From Enterobacter ludwigii (GTDB lineage Bacteria > Pseudomonadota > Gammaproteobacteria > Enterobacterales > Enterobacteriaceae), in contig NZ_CP017279.1 of assembly GCF_001750725.1 (NCBI RefSeq), positions 1,240,001-1,304,000 of the forward strand: a DNA stretch of 64,000 bases. The letters are read 5' to 3'. A model generated the notes under the pieces. The model saw only the letters and a program-made list of their open reading frames with translations, made no database searches and was not told where the DNA came from. Below, one piece after another: positions 30,856 to 41,094 of the stretch; position 1 is the stretch's first letter; the number at the start of each line of letters is the position of its first letter. Position numbers and translations under genes: made by a program.

Positions 30856-31371
30856 CTAGAGCAGGAGATACCCCTCGTGACGCAGTAACCACTCCTTGCG
30901 CTGCACGCCACCGGCATAGCCGGTCAGGGTGCCGTTGCGGCCAATCACGCGGTGGCAGGGGACCACAATACTGACGGGGTTAGCGCCATTTGCCGCGCCG
31001 ACCGCGCGGGCCGCGCCGGCACGGCCGAGTTGCCCGGCGAGCTGGCCGTAATGCATGACCTGTCCGCACGGAATACTGCGCAGCGCCTGCCAGACTTCGC
31101 GCTGGAAAGGTGTGCCTGCCGTGGCGGTCGGCAGGGTGTCAATGATGCTGAGATCGCCCTCGAAGTACGCCGTCAGTTTGTCGCTCAGGCCGCCGGGGTT
31201 GGTGGCGCTGATACGTTCATAACCCTGCGCGCGATAGTGCACGTTGAGCAACGTGTCCATCCTGTCGCTGTGTTCTTCCCATTCAACGGCGCGCAGACAG
31301 AACTGCTCGTCTGCAATCACCCACAGTGGACCAAGCGGCGTGGCAATTTTATCTTCGAGTAATCTCAGCAT
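30856..31371 (-). CDS. ogt: Ogt, O6-alkylguanine-DNA alkyltransferase
   Basis: 171-residue repair protein that removes methyl and larger alkyl groups from O6-guanine and O4-thymine onto its own cysteine (C139 in [12 protein letters not shown]). The start [17 protein letters not shown] matches E. coli; an upstream in-frame extension lacks support and would run into abgT. The helix-turn-helix-like [16 protein letters not shown] is present. It is separated from abgT by 10 bp and could be its last co-transcribed gene. Confidence 0.97.
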   Translation of the reverse strand: MLRLLEDKIATPLGPLWVIADEQFCLRAVEWEEHSDRMDTLLNVHYRAQGYERISATNPGGLSDKLTAYFEGDLSIIDTLPTATAGTPFQREVWQALRSIPCGQVMHYGQLAGQLGRAGAARAVGAANGANPVSIVVPCHRVIGRNGTLTGYAGGVQRKEWLLRHEGYLLL

Positions 31372-31381
31372 CGTTAATCCT

Positions 31382-32908
31382 TTAGTGCAGCCTTGGGTAA
31401 ATCCCCGGCCCAATCGGCAGACCGACAAGATACCATGCCACCAGCATCACCAGCCATACCCCTAAAAAGATAAGCGGATAGGGTAAAACCAGCGAATAGT
31501 AGGTACCCAGTTTTGCCTCTGGTTTATAGCGCTGCAGGAAGCCTAAAAACAGCGGAACAAACGGTGAGACCGGTGCCAGCGGGATGACGGAGGAGTCTGC
31601 GATACGGAACAGGATCTGGGCAAACGCCGGGTGGAACCCCAGCATCATAAACATCGGCACAAAGATGGGGGCCAGAATCGACCAGATAGCCGAGCCGCTG
31701 GCGATAAACATGCACAGCAGTGACGACAGCAGCGCAAGGCCGACAAATGCCGGGACGCCGCTTAACCCCGCCGCTTCCAGCGCATCGGTCAGCCCCACGG
31801 CCATAAATTTGCCCATGTTGCTCCAGTTAAACATCGCCACGAACTGCGCCAGCGGGAACACCATCACAATAAAGCCCGCCATCTCTTTCATGGGTTCGAT
31901 CATCAGCTGCGGCAGATCGCCCTGACGGCGAATTTTGCCGGTGGCGATCCCATAGGCGAGCGAAACGACAAAGAAAAACAGAATAATCAGCGGCACAATG
32001 CCCTGAATAAACGGCGAGGGGAGAACGGTATGTTTAACCGGATCGCGCAGGATGCCGTTTTCCGGTACCACCATCAGCGCGACCGCGGCAATAAACGCCA
32101 GCGAGACCACGCCTGCCACGCGCAGGCCAACGCGTTGCTCTTTACTCAGCGTCTCCAGCTTCTCATCGCTTCGGCCTTCCCATTTCCCTAAACGCGGCTC
32201 AATGAGCTTATCGGTAATCAGTCCGCCCACCAGGGTCAGCAGGACCACCGAGCTGGCCATAAAGTACCAGTTGTCGATGACGCTGACGTGCATCGCGGTG
32301 TCGATGGTTTTGGCCGCCTCCGTGCTGATGCCTGAGAGCAGGACATCGGTGGTCACGATCAGCAGGTTGGCGGTAAAGCCGCAGCCTACGCCCGCAATCG
32401 CCGACAGCAGACCCGCCACGGGATGGCGTCCGACGGCGAGGAAAATCAGAGCGCCCATGGGCGGCATGATCACCAGCGCGGCATCAGAGGAGATGTGGCT
32501 AAAGAAGGCGATAAACAGCACCATGTAGCTGGCGTAACGTGCGCTGACGTGGGAGGCCATTTTCACCATCAGCGCCGGTAACAGACCGACACGCTCGGCA
32601 AGCCCGGCACCCAGTACCAGCGCCAGAATGGCCCCCAGCGGGGCGAAGCCGCTGAAGTTTTTAACCACATTCGGTAAGAACCAGTGCAACCCTTCGACGC
32701 TCAACAGGTTCTTGACCGCCACCATACTGCCATCGGCCGGACTGCGCACGCTGACATCAAAGGCGGACAGCACCGCTGTCGCCACCATCAAAACCACGAT
32801 CAACCAGATAAAAAGCAGGAAAGGGTGCGGCACTTTATTGCCGATCCTTTCAACCCAGCCATAGAGCTTACCGGATGGGGAATGCGAAGGTATGGAAGAC
32901 ATACTCAT
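31382..32908 (-). CDS. abgT: AbgT, p-aminobenzoyl-glutamate transporter
   Basis: 508-residue AbgT-family membrane transporter with about 11-13 helices, including [22 protein letters not shown] and [19 protein letters not shown], both family hallmarks. It imports p-aminobenzoyl-glutamate, a folate breakdown product; some family members export sulfonamides. GAGGAACGCCC precedes the ATG. It is third in abgABT, with a 49-bp CA-rich spacer after abgB. Confidence 0.96.
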   Translation of the reverse strand: MSMSSIPSHSPSGKLYGWVERIGNKVPHPFLLFIWLIVVLMVATAVLSAFDVSVRSPADGSMVAVKNLLSVEGLHWFLPNVVKNFSGFAPLGAILALVLGAGLAERVGLLPALMVKMASHVSARYASYMVLFIAFFSHISSDAALVIMPPMGALIFLAVGRHPVAGLLSAIAGVGCGFTANLLIVTTDVLLSGISTEAAKTIDTAMHVSVIDNWYFMASSVVLLTLVGGLITDKLIEPRLGKWEGRSDEKLETLSKEQRVGLRVAGVVSLAFIAAVALMVVPENGILRDPVKHTVLPSPFIQGIVPLIILFFFVVSLAYGIATGKIRRQGDLPQLMIEPMKEMAGFIVMVFPLAQFVAMFNWSNMGKFMAVGLTDALEAAGLSGVPAFVGLALLSSLLCMFIASGSAIWSILAPIFVPMFMMLGFHPAFAQILFRIADSSVIPLAPVSPFVPLFLGFLQRYKPEAKLGTYYSLVLPYPLIFLGVWLVMLVAWYLVGLPIGPGIYPRLH

Positions 32909-32924
32909 GGGCGTTCCTCGGGAC

Positions 32925-32956
32925 TGTTGTTGTGTTGTTGTGTTGTGTTGTGTTTT
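32925..32956. repeat. CA-rich pentanucleotide-type tract between abgB and abgT
   Basis: On the abg strand the spacer is a run of CAACA/ACAAC units with no G, ending before the abgT ribosome-binding site. On the plus strand it reads TGTTG repeats. Such unstructured CA-rich leaders can help ribosome loading, and repeats of this kind can slip. Confidence 0.7.
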
Positions 32957-32957
32957 G

Positions 32958-34403
32958 TTATTTTAAAGGTGACGGTGTCACGCCTGCCGGAATCGGACAC
33001 ACGTACGGCTTTTCGGTGATTTGTTGTTCGAACTCTTCCCGGCATTGTTGCAGCAGCGTTGCATCCTGGAGCAGATTTAGCGCGGTTGCGCCCATCACTT
33101 TTCCGGCCAGCAGCATGCCCTTATGAGCAATCGAGGTTCGCCCCTGAGCCACGAGTTGCCAGGTATGCAAAGGCGTTCCGATGGTAAAGCAGGGGCTGAA
33201 ACACTGTGCCACCGGCATTTTCCAGCTGACATCGCCCACATCGGTTGACCCGGCCAGTACGTTATCGGTAATGGCATAAGGTGCGACCTCATCTGTCAGT
33301 AACTTCTCCTGCTGACGGCGCGCAAAAGCGTTACCGGCTTCTCCCCCCGTCGCGGCAATGTTCTTCAGGCTGTTTTGCAGGTCATTTGGCGTTAGCGTGG
33401 CACGAATATCCTGCGCAAACTGGCGCTCTTCTTCCGTCCATTCCGGCGTGCCGTAATGCTGCAGGGCGCGATACATCGCCGCTTCGAGCGTGCGGTTGGG
33501 CAGGTAGCTGGAGCAGGCTTTATCAAAGCGACACGCAACGGTGGTTTCGGTCATCATTGCCGCGCCCTGAGCGATTTTCTCGATACGTTCGTAGATCTGC
33601 TGCGCATCGGCCATTTCCGGCGCGCGGATCAGGTACAGCACTTCAGCCTGCGCCTGCACCACGTTGGGTGAGATTCCACCGGTATCGGTGATAGCGTAAT
33701 GAACGCGCGCTTTCTCAATGATGTGTTCGTTGAGAAAATTGGTGCCGGTGGTCATCAGCGTTACGGCATCCAGCGCGCTACGCCCCAGATGTGGCGAGTT
33801 AGCAGCATGTGCCGCCACGCCGTGAAACCGCCAGGCGGCCTGAATATTGGCCAGCGTGCTGACGTTAAACATGCCGGCAAATGCTTCAGGGTGCCAGGTG
33901 ACGGCGGCATCAACGTCATCAAACAAACCTTCGCGCACCATAAAGGTTTTCCCTGAACCACCTTCTTCACCAGGACAGCCGTAGAAACGCACGGTGCCGC
34001 TCCCCCCGTGCTGCTCCAGCCAGCTTTTCACCGCAATGGCACCCGCCAGCGCTGCCGTTCCCAGCAAATTGTGGCCACAGCCGTGGCCGTTGGCACCCGG
34101 CGTGGCGGACTGTGCCGTCGCGCAGTGTGCCTGCTGGCTCAATCCGGCCAGAGCATCATATTCCCCCAGCAGGGCGATAACGGGTTTACCGCTGCCGAAG
34201 CTGGCGATAAAGGCATTCGGAATCCCGCCGGCTTCACGGGTCAGGGTGAAACCTTCCGCTTCCAGCGCGCCGGCAATCCGTTCCGCGGACCAAAACTCTT
34301 CAAAACGCGTTTCAGGGTGATCCCAGATGTCGTCGGCAATGCCGGTTAACAGCTGACATCGCGTGTCGATGGCATCGGCAATAAAAGCGTAGTTCTCCTG
34401 CAT
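32958..34403 (-). CDS. abgB: AbgB, p-aminobenzoyl-glutamate hydrolase subunit B
   Basis: 481-residue M20-family amidohydrolase that with AbgA splits p-aminobenzoyl-glutamate into p-aminobenzoate and glutamate. Metal motifs are in [13 protein letters not shown] and [14 protein letters not shown]. The start [13 protein letters not shown] is chosen because it overlaps the abgA stop as TAATG, which couples translation, and gives the E. coli length. The C-terminus [13 protein letters not shown] is also conserved. Confidence 0.96.
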   Translation of the reverse strand: MQENYAFIADAIDTRCQLLTGIADDIWDHPETRFEEFWSAERIAGALEAEGFTLTREAGGIPNAFIASFGSGKPVIALLGEYDALAGLSQQAHCATAQSATPGANGHGCGHNLLGTAALAGAIAVKSWLEQHGGSGTVRFYGCPGEEGGSGKTFMVREGLFDDVDAAVTWHPEAFAGMFNVSTLANIQAAWRFHGVAAHAANSPHLGRSALDAVTLMTTGTNFLNEHIIEKARVHYAITDTGGISPNVVQAQAEVLYLIRAPEMADAQQIYERIEKIAQGAAMMTETTVACRFDKACSSYLPNRTLEAAMYRALQHYGTPEWTEEERQFAQDIRATLTPNDLQNSLKNIAATGGEAGNAFARRQQEKLLTDEVAPYAITDNVLAGSTDVGDVSWKMPVAQCFSPCFTIGTPLHTWQLVAQGRTSIAHKGMLLAGKVMGATALNLLQDATLLQQCREEFEQQITEKPYVCPIPAGVTPSPLK

Positions 34404-35713
34404 TACACACCTCGCGTCCACGGGAAATTAAGCGCAGTGCGCGCCAGCGTTTCGATAGCGAGGTTCATGACCTGCTCATCAAAATCAAATTTTTCATTGT
34501 GATGACCTGCGCTTAACTCGGTACCGAACACCATATACGACGCCATTCCGCCGTTCTGCTGCACGCGGGCCATCATCAGCGTCGCGTCTTCGGAACCTGC
34601 GGGGGCGTTGACTCTGTCAATGGCCTGCACCACGCCGGTCACCTGGCTTGCCTGCTGGCGCAGATAATCTACCCAGGCCGGTGTAGGGGCACTGGCGGTG
34701 GCGGCGCCCATCAGACGCATCTCGACGCTCACGCCGTAGAGTGCCGCCGCACCGGTAATCACGGCCTGCGCGCGTTCAAAGACGTAATGGTTAATGGCTT
34801 CGCTTACGCCGCGGGTTTCAACCTTGAGCAGGGCGTTAGCCGGCACGACGTTGCGTCCGCTGCCGGCCTGCATCACGCCGACATTCACCCGCGATGCACC
34901 TTCGCTGTGTGGGGCAATGCTGTGAAGCGCGATAGCGGCCTGAGCTGCGGCGAGCAGGGCATTACGGCCGTCCTCCGGTTTACCGCCGGCGTGTGCGGCA
35001 ACCCCGGTAAAATGCACATCGAACTTGGTGGTGGCCATAAAGTTATCGCTGCCGCAGATCACCACACCGGCGGGCACGCCGGTGCCAATGTGAATCGCGG
35101 TGAAGTAGTCCACGTCGTCGAGCGCCCCGGCGGCCACCATGGCCCGAGCGCCTCGGGTGCCTTCCTCGGCAGGCTGGAAGATCAGTTTGATGGTGCCATT
35201 GAGTTGCGATTCATTCTGCTTAAGCACGTGCGCCAGCCCCAGACCAATGGTGGTGTGGCCATCGTGGCCGCAGGCGTGCATCATCCCCGGGTTGCAGGAG
35301 GCAAACCCGTCGCGGAACGGGCGATGGCTGTCATCGAGTGCTTCGCTTAAATCCAGCGCGTCCATATCCACGCGAAACGCCAGCGTCGGTCCTGGGCGGC
35401 CGGTATTCAGGGTCGCCACAATGCCGGTAAATCCCCCTTCAAACGGGGCCAGCCATTTCTCTGGTGCGCCTTGCGCCCGGGCGCGAGCAAACTCTCGCGC
35501 CAGCGAGGCGTCATCGGGTAATCCCATACGGCTTTCGGCGTCCACCACGTCGCGGCCCATCGCCAGCGAATAACCCAGCTGGTCTAAGATTTCCGCGACT
35601 TTCGCCGCCGTGCGAAATTCGAGCCATCCGGACTCCGCGAAATGGTGAAAATCGCGACGCCATGCGCTCAGTTGTGGGGCTAATGTCTGGATGTACTGCG
35701 CCAGTGATTCCAT
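34403..35713 (-). CDS. abgA: AbgA, p-aminobenzoyl-glutamate hydrolase subunit A
   Basis: 436-residue M20 amidohydrolase, partner of AbgB. Motifs [15 protein letters not shown] and [14 protein letters not shown] carry the metal ligands and catalytic Glu; [14 protein letters not shown] and [12 protein letters not shown] complete the site. The start [13 protein letters not shown] fits E. coli; six further upstream codons are open but unsupported. First gene of abgABT and divergent from its regulator gene abgR. Confidence 0.96.
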   Translation of the reverse strand: MESLAQYIQTLAPQLSAWRRDFHHFAESGWLEFRTAAKVAEILDQLGYSLAMGRDVVDAESRMGLPDDASLAREFARARAQGAPEKWLAPFEGGFTGIVATLNTGRPGPTLAFRVDMDALDLSEALDDSHRPFRDGFASCNPGMMHACGHDGHTTIGLGLAHVLKQNESQLNGTIKLIFQPAEEGTRGARAMVAAGALDDVDYFTAIHIGTGVPAGVVICGSDNFMATTKFDVHFTGVAAHAGGKPEDGRNALLAAAQAAIALHSIAPHSEGASRVNVGVMQAGSGRNVVPANALLKVETRGVSEAINHYVFERAQAVITGAAALYGVSVEMRLMGAATASAPTPAWVDYLRQQASQVTGVVQAIDRVNAPAGSEDATLMMARVQQNGGMASYMVFGTELSAGHHNEKFDFDEQVMNLAIETLARTALNFPWTRGV

Positions 35714-35888
35714 ATCTGTTCCTGTCATCATTAAAATATGTGAACTGCTTCACGCTGTGATAGTTTTTACTTATCACTAACCGTTTTTTCACAGTTTTAA
35801 CCGTTCAGGAATTACCCTCGCACATCCATTTCCATTAAAGTAGATGACAGTTTCTTTACTCTGATAAACAACGGTTATCGGTCGGGCT

Positions 35889-36800
35889 ATGTCATTTCAG
35901 ATTAAATTTCATCAAATCCGGGCGTTTGTTGAAGTCGCGCGTCAGGGCAGTATCCGCGGTGCCAGCAGGACGCTTAATCTTTCGCAACCGGCGCTGACCA
36001 AATCGATCAAAGAGCTGGAAGAGGGGATGGCGGCGCAGCTTTTTGTGCGCAGGAGTAAAGGCGTCGCATTGACCGAATGTGGGGAAGGGTTTTACTCGCG
36101 CGCCAGGCTGATTCTGGAAGAGTTACGCGCGGCGCAGGATGATATCCGCCAGCGCCAGGGGGAACTGGCCGGGCAGATTAATATTGGAATGGGAGCCAGT
36201 ATTTCGCGAAGCCTTATGCCCGCGGTGATCACCCGCTTTCATGCACAACATCCGCAGGTAAAAGTCCGGATTATGGAAGGGCAACTGGTGTCGATGATCA
36301 ATGAATTACGCCAGGGCGAGCTGGATTTCACCATCAATACCTATTATCAGGGGCCGTACGATCATGAGTTTACGTTTGAGAAATTGTTCGAAAAGCCTTT
36401 CGCCGTATTTTGTCGGGAAGGGCATCCGGCGACGGGCGCGACATCCATTACCGAATTGCTGAATTATAACTGGACAATGCCGACGCCACGCGGGAGTTAT
36501 TATAAGCAATTAGAAGATGTTTTTACTCATCGCTCGCAAATACCGCGCATTGACGTTGTCTGCGAAACGTTTTCTTCCTGCATTAGTCTTGTTGCACAAA
36601 GTGATTTTTTAAGTATCCTGCCAAAGGAACTGGGCTGTGACCCGCTGCTGGCGCACCGTCTGGTTATGCTGCCCGTTGTCGAATCGCTACCTAAAGCGGC
36701 CTATTATTTAATTCAGCGTCGTGATTCTCGTCAGACACCCCTGACCGAATCGTTAATTACGCAATTCAGAAGAGAGGCGCGGAAAATAGTATCGGAGTGA
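35889..36800 (+). CDS. abgR: AbgR, LysR-family regulator of abgABT
   Basis: 303 residues with an N-terminal winged helix (FVEVARQGSIRGASRTLNLSQPALTKSIKELE) and a C-terminal LysR effector domain. It is transcribed divergently from abgA across 175 bp, the standard arrangement for a LysR activator. The effector is probably p-aminobenzoyl-glutamate or p-aminobenzoate, by analogy only. The gene ends just before the 3' end of mcaS, which runs on the opposite strand. Confidence 0.94.
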   Translation: MSFQIKFHQIRAFVEVARQGSIRGASRTLNLSQPALTKSIKELEEGMAAQLFVRRSKGVALTECGEGFYSRARLILEELRAAQDDIRQRQGELAGQINIGMGASISRSLMPAVITRFHAQHPQVKVRIMEGQLVSMINELRQGELDFTINTYYQGPYDHEFTFEKLFEKPFAVFCREGHPATGATSITELLNYNWTMPTPRGSYYKQLEDVFTHRSQIPRIDVVCETFSSCISLVAQSDFLSILPKELGCDPLLAHRLVMLPVVESLPKAAYYLIQRRDSRQTPLTESLITQFRREARKIVSE

Positions 36801-36815
36801 AGTGGGGAGTAAAAT

Positions 36816-36909
36816 AAAAAAACAGAGCCTGTCCGACATCAGACAGACCCTACAACACACAGCAGTGCTTCCCTTCGCAGATCCTGAATGTTATATCCGT
36901 GAAGCAGGT
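36816..36909 (-). ncRNA. mcaS: McaS (IsrA), Hfq- and CsrA-linked small regulatory RNA
   Basis: Recognised on the minus strand between abgR and smrA, the E. coli mcaS locus. The 3' half contains GCACTGCTGTGTG, GATGTCG and a terminator stem GTCTGTC/GACAGGC followed by seven T bases, closely like E. coli McaS as I recall it. A TATAAT box (36922-36917) precedes a start A at 36909, giving about 94 nt against 95 in E. coli. The 5' half has diverged. In E. coli McaS binds Hfq, lowers csgD, raises flhD and pgaA and titrates CsrA; GGA motifs at the 5' side persist. I saw no convincing CRP site upstream. Confidence 0.85.
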
Positions 36910-37152
36910 TTATTTAATTATAACAGCCCACCCTCAAAAAGATATGTTTTAGCATCATTGATTCCACATTTTTTAACCTAAACTTTCTGTTTTATGTGTG
37001 CTGAAATTTAAGTTAAGTCGCGTTTAACTTTTGCGAAGAAATAATTTTATATTCATCAGGTTAATATTTATGTCCTTATCCTGGGGGGCGGTTATTGAGG
37101 CCCATGCCTGGCGCAGGTATAGTACAGGCTCAGATGTAGCGGGAGGATGTCC
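36910..37152. promoter_or_regulatory. Intergenic region with divergent mcaS and smrA promoters
   Basis: Non-coding, AT-rich. It holds the mcaS -10 box TATAAT at 36922-36917 (minus) and, near smrA, the sequence GGGAGG that serves as ribosome-binding site for the ATG at 37153. Nothing else recognised. Confidence 0.6.
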
Positions 37153-37716
37153 ATGAACCCTGACGACAAATCACTTTTTCTTGACGCCATGGAGGGTATC
37201 CAGCCCCTGAAGCGCTGCACGGATATTCACTGGCAGCCGAGCCGCAACACGCGGACGCGTCAGGAGATTGATACCGAGCAACTGGATAACTTCCTGACCC
37301 TGGGCTTCCTGGAACTTCTGCCCCTGGAGGAGCCGCTGGCGTTCAGACGGGAAGGGGTGCAACAGGGCGTTATTGATAAGCTCCGCTCGGGTAAATATTC
37401 CCGCCAGGCCAGCTTAAATCTGTTACGCCAGCCCGCCGAGCGTTGCCGGCAGATGCTGTTTTCCTTTATCCGCCAGGCTGGACGCGATGGATTACGTAAC
37501 CTGGTGATCATTCATGGAAAAGGGCGGGAGCAGAACGCCCATCCCAACGTGGTACGCAGCTATCTGGCGCGCTGGTTAACCGAGTTCGAGGAAGTGCAGG
37601 CCTTTTGCGTGGCGCTGCCGCATCACGGCGGCAGCGGAGCATGCTATGTTTCGCTACGAAAGTCTGACGAAGCGAAACAGGAGAACTGGGAACGGCACGC
37701 TAAGCGCAGCCGTTAA
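37153..37716 (+). CDS. smrA: SmrA (YdaL), Smr-domain DNA endonuclease-like protein
   Basis: 187 residues. The C-terminal Smr domain has the catalytic-type motif IIHGKGRE and the closing HHGGSGACYVSLRK. The E. coli protein shows DNA nicking activity in vitro; its role in cells is unclear. Two ATG codons are in frame; the second (37153) is chosen because GGGAGG sits six bases before it and it matches the E. coli start. Full length. It converges on the chemotaxis receptor gene. Confidence 0.93.
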   Translation: MNPDDKSLFLDAMEGIQPLKRCTDIHWQPSRNTRTRQEIDTEQLDNFLTLGFLELLPLEEPLAFRREGVQQGVIDKLRSGKYSRQASLNLLRQPAERCRQMLFSFIRQAGRDGLRNLVIIHGKGREQNAHPNVVRSYLARWLTEFEEVQAFCVALPHHGGSGACYVSLRKSDEAKQENWERHAKRSR

Positions 37717-37753
37717 GCGCTTCTGGCGGGCGAGACGTTCGCCCGCCTGTCAC

Positions 37754-39415
37754 TCAGAAGGTTTCCCAGTTGCTGTCGGTGGCGGTGTTGGCCGTTGCCG
37801 GGCGTAACAGCTGTGGGGTTTTCACCGTGGCCGGGCGGGGTGCGGTGGCTTTTTCCTTTCCGTTCAGGCGAAACGCTGCCACAGCCTGGCGCAGTTGTTC
37901 CGACTGATCTTCCAGGGCCGCCGCCGCCGTGGCGGATTGCTGTACCAGCGCGGCGTTTTGCTGTGTGACGCTGTCCATCTGCGAAACGGCCAGGCTCACC
38001 TGTTCGATGCCGCGGCTCTGTTCATCGGACGCCGACGAAATCTCGCCCATGATATCGGTCACGCGGGTCACGGCAGCGACAATCTCCTTCATGGTTGCGC
38101 CCGCTTCGCTGACCTGCTCTGAACCGGTATTCACCCGGCTGACGGAGTTCTCAATCAGCCCTTTGATCTCTTTCGCCGCCTGCGCACTGCGGCTGGCCAG
38201 CGTGCGGACTTCACCTGCGACGACCGCAAAGCCACGACCTTGCTCCCCGGCACGCGCGGCTTCCACCGCCGCGTTAAGCGCCAGAATGTTTGTCTGGAAG
38301 GCAATGCTGTCAATCACGCCGGTAATGTGCGCAATTTGCTGCGAGCTGTCGGCGATTTCGGTCATGGTACGGACAACGTTATCGACCACGTGACCGCCAC
38401 GGGCCGCCGTTTCTGAAGCGTTCTTCGCCAGTAGCGTAGCCTGACGGGCGTTGTCGGAGTTCTGTTTAACCGTTGCGGTCAGCTCTTCCATGCTGGCTGC
38501 TGTCTCCTCCAGCGAAGCCGCCTGTTGCTCGGTGCGGGCAGACAGATCGTTGCTTCCGGCGGCTATTTCACCTGCGCCTGTGTAAATGGAGTCGGTGCTA
38601 CCACGCACGGCGCTGACGGTGGTCACCAGCGACTGCTGCATCTCATGCAGACCCGCCGCCAGCTGGCCCATCTCATTGCGGCCAGACAGGGCGATATCCT
38701 GCGTCAGATCGCCGCCCGCAATGGCGCGAATATGGTTCATAATCATGTGGAGCGGTTTTAACAGCAGGTGTTGTAAACCCTGCCAGATCACCACCAGCAC
38801 CGCGATAACGGCCAGGAAGATCGCTGCCAGCGTCCATTGCATCTGGGTAAAGCTGCTCAGGTTCTCTTCGGTTGCGGCTTTCAGCAGGGTGTTGTTTTCG
38901 GCGCGCCAGCGGTTATAAACCCCTTCCATATCGTCCTGGGCCTGTTGGGCATCCAGATCGCCATAGGCCTGGTAGTTGTCGGCACGCAGATACGCAATGG
39001 AGAGACGCATCACTTCATGCATCTGGCTCCATGATTTCTGCATTTCGTCGGTTAATGCCGCGTTCTGGCCGTTAACCTGCGGCATTTTCTGCCACTCTTT
39101 GTTATAGGCTTCAGCTTTAGCCAGAGAATCAGCTGCGGTGCCAAGCAGTTTGTTGATCGCCGCAAGGGACGCCGGGTCGCGCTGGTTTTTCAGGTAGCGG
39201 ATCGCCACGCGGGTGACGGTGACGCGCGTTTTGATCAGCGTGTTCACGCTGTCGCTCAGGCTCTCCTGCTGGGCATTGAGCACCCCGGAGTTCTGGAAGT
39301 TATGGCGGTCGTTGCTGACGGCAGAGTAGAACAACCCTCCCGTGACAACTTGCAACAGACAGAATATGGTGAGAGCAAAGATAATACCGGTAATCACGTG
39401 CAGATTTTTCAGCAT
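37754..39415 (-). CDS. Methyl-accepting chemotaxis protein, Tsr/Tar-like
   Basis: 553-residue chemoreceptor: TM1 (about 8-30), a periplasmic four-helix sensor (about 31-190), TM2 (about 193-215), HAMP, and a signalling domain with the hairpin tip [33 protein letters not shown]. It ends in NWETF, the pentapeptide that tethers CheR and CheB in high-abundance receptors. The sensor contains [12 protein letters not shown], resembling the Arg-bearing amino-acid-binding helix of Tsr and Tar, so an amino acid ligand is plausible but unproven. It is absent from the E. coli smrA-pdxI neighbourhood. A strong sigma-28 promoter lies upstream. Confidence 0.95.
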   Translation of the reverse strand: MLKNLHVITGIIFALTIFCLLQVVTGGLFYSAVSNDRHNFQNSGVLNAQQESLSDSVNTLIKTRVTVTRVAIRYLKNQRDPASLAAINKLLGTAADSLAKAEAYNKEWQKMPQVNGQNAALTDEMQKSWSQMHEVMRLSIAYLRADNYQAYGDLDAQQAQDDMEGVYNRWRAENNTLLKAATEENLSSFTQMQWTLAAIFLAVIAVLVVIWQGLQHLLLKPLHMIMNHIRAIAGGDLTQDIALSGRNEMGQLAAGLHEMQQSLVTTVSAVRGSTDSIYTGAGEIAAGSNDLSARTEQQAASLEETAASMEELTATVKQNSDNARQATLLAKNASETAARGGHVVDNVVRTMTEIADSSQQIAHITGVIDSIAFQTNILALNAAVEAARAGEQGRGFAVVAGEVRTLASRSAQAAKEIKGLIENSVSRVNTGSEQVSEAGATMKEIVAAVTRVTDIMGEISSASDEQSRGIEQVSLAVSQMDSVTQQNAALVQQSATAAAALEDQSEQLRQAVAAFRLNGKEKATAPRPATVKTPQLLRPATANTATDSNWETF

Positions 39416-39454
39416 AGCGGTCGTCCGTTAGAGAAGATGCAGGGTTACACAAAT

Positions 39455-39481
39455 ACTATCGTCGTAGAGAAATTAAACTTT
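39455..39481 (-). promoter_or_regulatory. Sigma-28 (FliA) promoter of the chemoreceptor gene
   Basis: On the minus strand TAAAGTTT, 11 bases, then GACGATAG. The -35 is a perfect match to the FliA consensus TAAAGTTT and the -10 matches GCCGATAA at 6 of 8, with exact spacing. It lies about 40 bp upstream of the receptor start and puts the gene in the late flagellar regulon. Confidence 0.85.
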
Positions 39482-39559
39482 AATTTAACTCGCGCTTAAC
39501 TACGGGGTCTGTTAAGGAACTCGTTGTAAATCCGGATCATTTTTATGAGGAAGGTCGAC

Positions 39560-40426
39560 ATGAGCAGCATTGATAAAAGCGGGACGTACGCACTTGGGTC
39601 GCGGACGGTTAAACGGCTTGGCTATGGCGCGATGCAGCTTGCCGGGCCGGGCGTGTTTGGTCCTCCAAAGGACAAAAATGCCGCGCTGGATGTGCTCCGC
39701 GAAGCGGTGGCTGCTGGGGTGAATCACATTGATACCAGCGATTTTTACGGGCCGCATATCACCAACCAGCTGATCCGCGAGGCGCTTCATCCGTACCGCG
39801 ACGATCTGACGCTCGTCACCAAGATCGGTGCCCGTCGCGGCAGTGATGCCTCCTGGCTGCCGGCCTTCTCCGCGCAGGAACTGACGCAGGCGGTACATGA
39901 CAACCTGCGTAATCTGCAGCTGGATGTGCTGGATGTGGTTAATCTGCGCATCATGTTCAGCGCACACGGGCCAGCAGAAGGCTCAATTGCTGAACCTCTC
40001 GCCACGCTGGCCGAGTTACAACAGCAAGGTTTGGTGCGCCATATTGGCCTGAGCAACGTCACGGCCACCCAGGTTGCGGAAGCGCAGAAGATGGTGCAGG
40101 TGGTGTGTGTGCAGAACATGTACAACATCGTGAACCGTGGCGATGATGCGCTGGTGGATTCGCTGGCGCAGCAGGGGATTGCGTATGTGCCGTTCTTCCC
40201 GCTGGGCGGTTTTACACCCCTGCAATCATCCGGGCTGCAGGCGGTCGCTGATTCGCTGGGCGTAACGGCAATGCAGGTCGCGCTGGCGTGGTTGCTGCAA
40301 CGCTCGCCGAACATCCTGTTGATCCCCGGCACCTCCTCCGTGGCGCATCTGCGACAAAATCTTGCGGCGGCGGAGCTGGTGCTCCCGGCTGACGCGCTGG
40401 AAACGCTCGATTCGCTGGCGGATTAA
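39560..40426 (+). CDS. pdxI: PdxI (YdbC), pyridoxal reductase-type aldo-keto reductase
   Basis: 288 residues from the ATG at 39560, preceded by GAGGAAGGTCGAC; a longer in-frame reading begins before that site. AKR fold with catalytic Asp/Tyr in NHIDTSDFYGPH, Lys in VTKIGARRG and the cofactor segment IPGTSSVAHLRQNL. E. coli YdbC/PdxI has been assigned as an NADPH-dependent pyridoxal reductase in vitamin B6 salvage. Transcribed alone, with a strong terminator after it. Confidence 0.93.
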   Translation: MSSIDKSGTYALGSRTVKRLGYGAMQLAGPGVFGPPKDKNAALDVLREAVAAGVNHIDTSDFYGPHITNQLIREALHPYRDDLTLVTKIGARRGSDASWLPAFSAQELTQAVHDNLRNLQLDVLDVVNLRIMFSAHGPAEGSIAEPLATLAELQQQGLVRHIGLSNVTATQVAEAQKMVQVVCVQNMYNIVNRGDDALVDSLAQQGIAYVPFFPLGGFTPLQSSGLQAVADSLGVTAMQVALAWLLQRSPNILLIPGTSSVAHLRQNLAAAELVLPADALETLDSLAD

Positions 40427-40440
40427 GCCAGACAGGCATA

Positions 40441-40468
40441 AGCCCAAAGCAGTGCTTTGGGCTTTTTT
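40441..40468 (+). terminator. Intrinsic terminator of pdxI
   Basis: Stem AGCCCAAAG-CAGTG-CTTTGGGCT followed by six T bases, 14 bp after the pdxI stop. Confidence 0.92.
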
Positions 40469-40620
40469 GTCCCTCTTGAAACCTGAATGTCGCTGCCGCA
40501 GGCGTTATCTGGCTATTCTTTCGCCGATGCGCAGGATACGGCTGAATTAAATCCGCTCACACTTCAATGCGTTTGGGGTAACCCCCGTAAAGGACCTTGA
40601 TCCTTGTCCATAATTCGTAA

Positions 40621-40640
40621 TACTGTATTTATATACAGTA
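40621..40640. promoter_or_regulatory. LexA (SOS) box upstream of umuDC
   Basis: TACTGTATTTATATACAGTA, a near-ideal SOS box (CTG-N10-CAG with AT-rich centre), one base off the ideal palindrome. It ends 19 bp before the umuD start, so repression should be tight. Confidence 0.96.
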
Positions 40641-40659
40641 TCTGGCGAGAAAGGCATTT

Positions 40660-41094
40660 ATGGACACTCTCTTTTCTTATTATCCAAAGCAACCCCTTGA
40701 ATTACCGTTATTTGTAGAACGCGTAGCGTGTGGTTTTCCAAGCCCGGCGCAGGATTATGTGGAGGATCGTCTCGATCTTAACCGCCTGGCCGTCAGGCAT
40801 CCCAGCGCGACCTACTTTGTGAAGGTGAGCGGAGACTCGATGATCGGCGTTGGGATCGGCGATGGCGATCTGCTGGTCGTCGATCGTTCGTTAAACGCCG
40901 TGCACGGGGATATTGTGGTGGCATCCGTCGCGGGTGAGTTTACGGTCAAAGAGCTGCAGACCCGCCCGATCCTGAGGTTAGTGCCGCATAACGTTCGCTA
41001 TCAGCCGATCACGTTTCAGTCCGAAGAGGAACTGCAGATCTTCGGTGTTGTCACCCACACACTCAAAACGCATAAACATGTTCGCGCTGGTTGA
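40660..41094 (+). CDS. umuD: UmuD, SOS mutagenesis protein (self-cleaving)
   Basis: 144 residues. The RecA-stimulated cleavage site C24-G25 lies in [13 protein letters not shown], and the serine-lysine dyad S60 (GDSM) and K97 (EFTVKEL) is at the E. coli positions. The cleaved dimer with UmuC forms DNA polymerase V. A few extra C-terminal residues compared with E. coli are visible. It is controlled by the LexA box upstream and overlaps umuC by 17 bp. umuDC lies elsewhere in E. coli. Confidence 0.97.
   Translation: MDTLFSYYPKQPLELPLFVERVACGFPSPAQDYVEDRLDLNRLAVRHPSATYFVKVSGDSMIGVGIGDGDLLVVDRSLNAVHGDIVVASVAGEFTVKELQTRPILRLVPHNVRYQPITFQSEEELQIFGVVTHTLKTHKHVRAG

Noticed and set aside
36961..37150. 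CRP site for mcaS
   Set aside because: The best candidate, TGTGG-N6-TGATG, has one poor half-site and lies at about -51, not at a usual CRP activation distance.
39515..39535. TTGTAAAT near the chemoreceptor promoter as a second Ter site
   Set aside because: It matches only the GTTGTAA core and lacks the rest of the Ter consensus.
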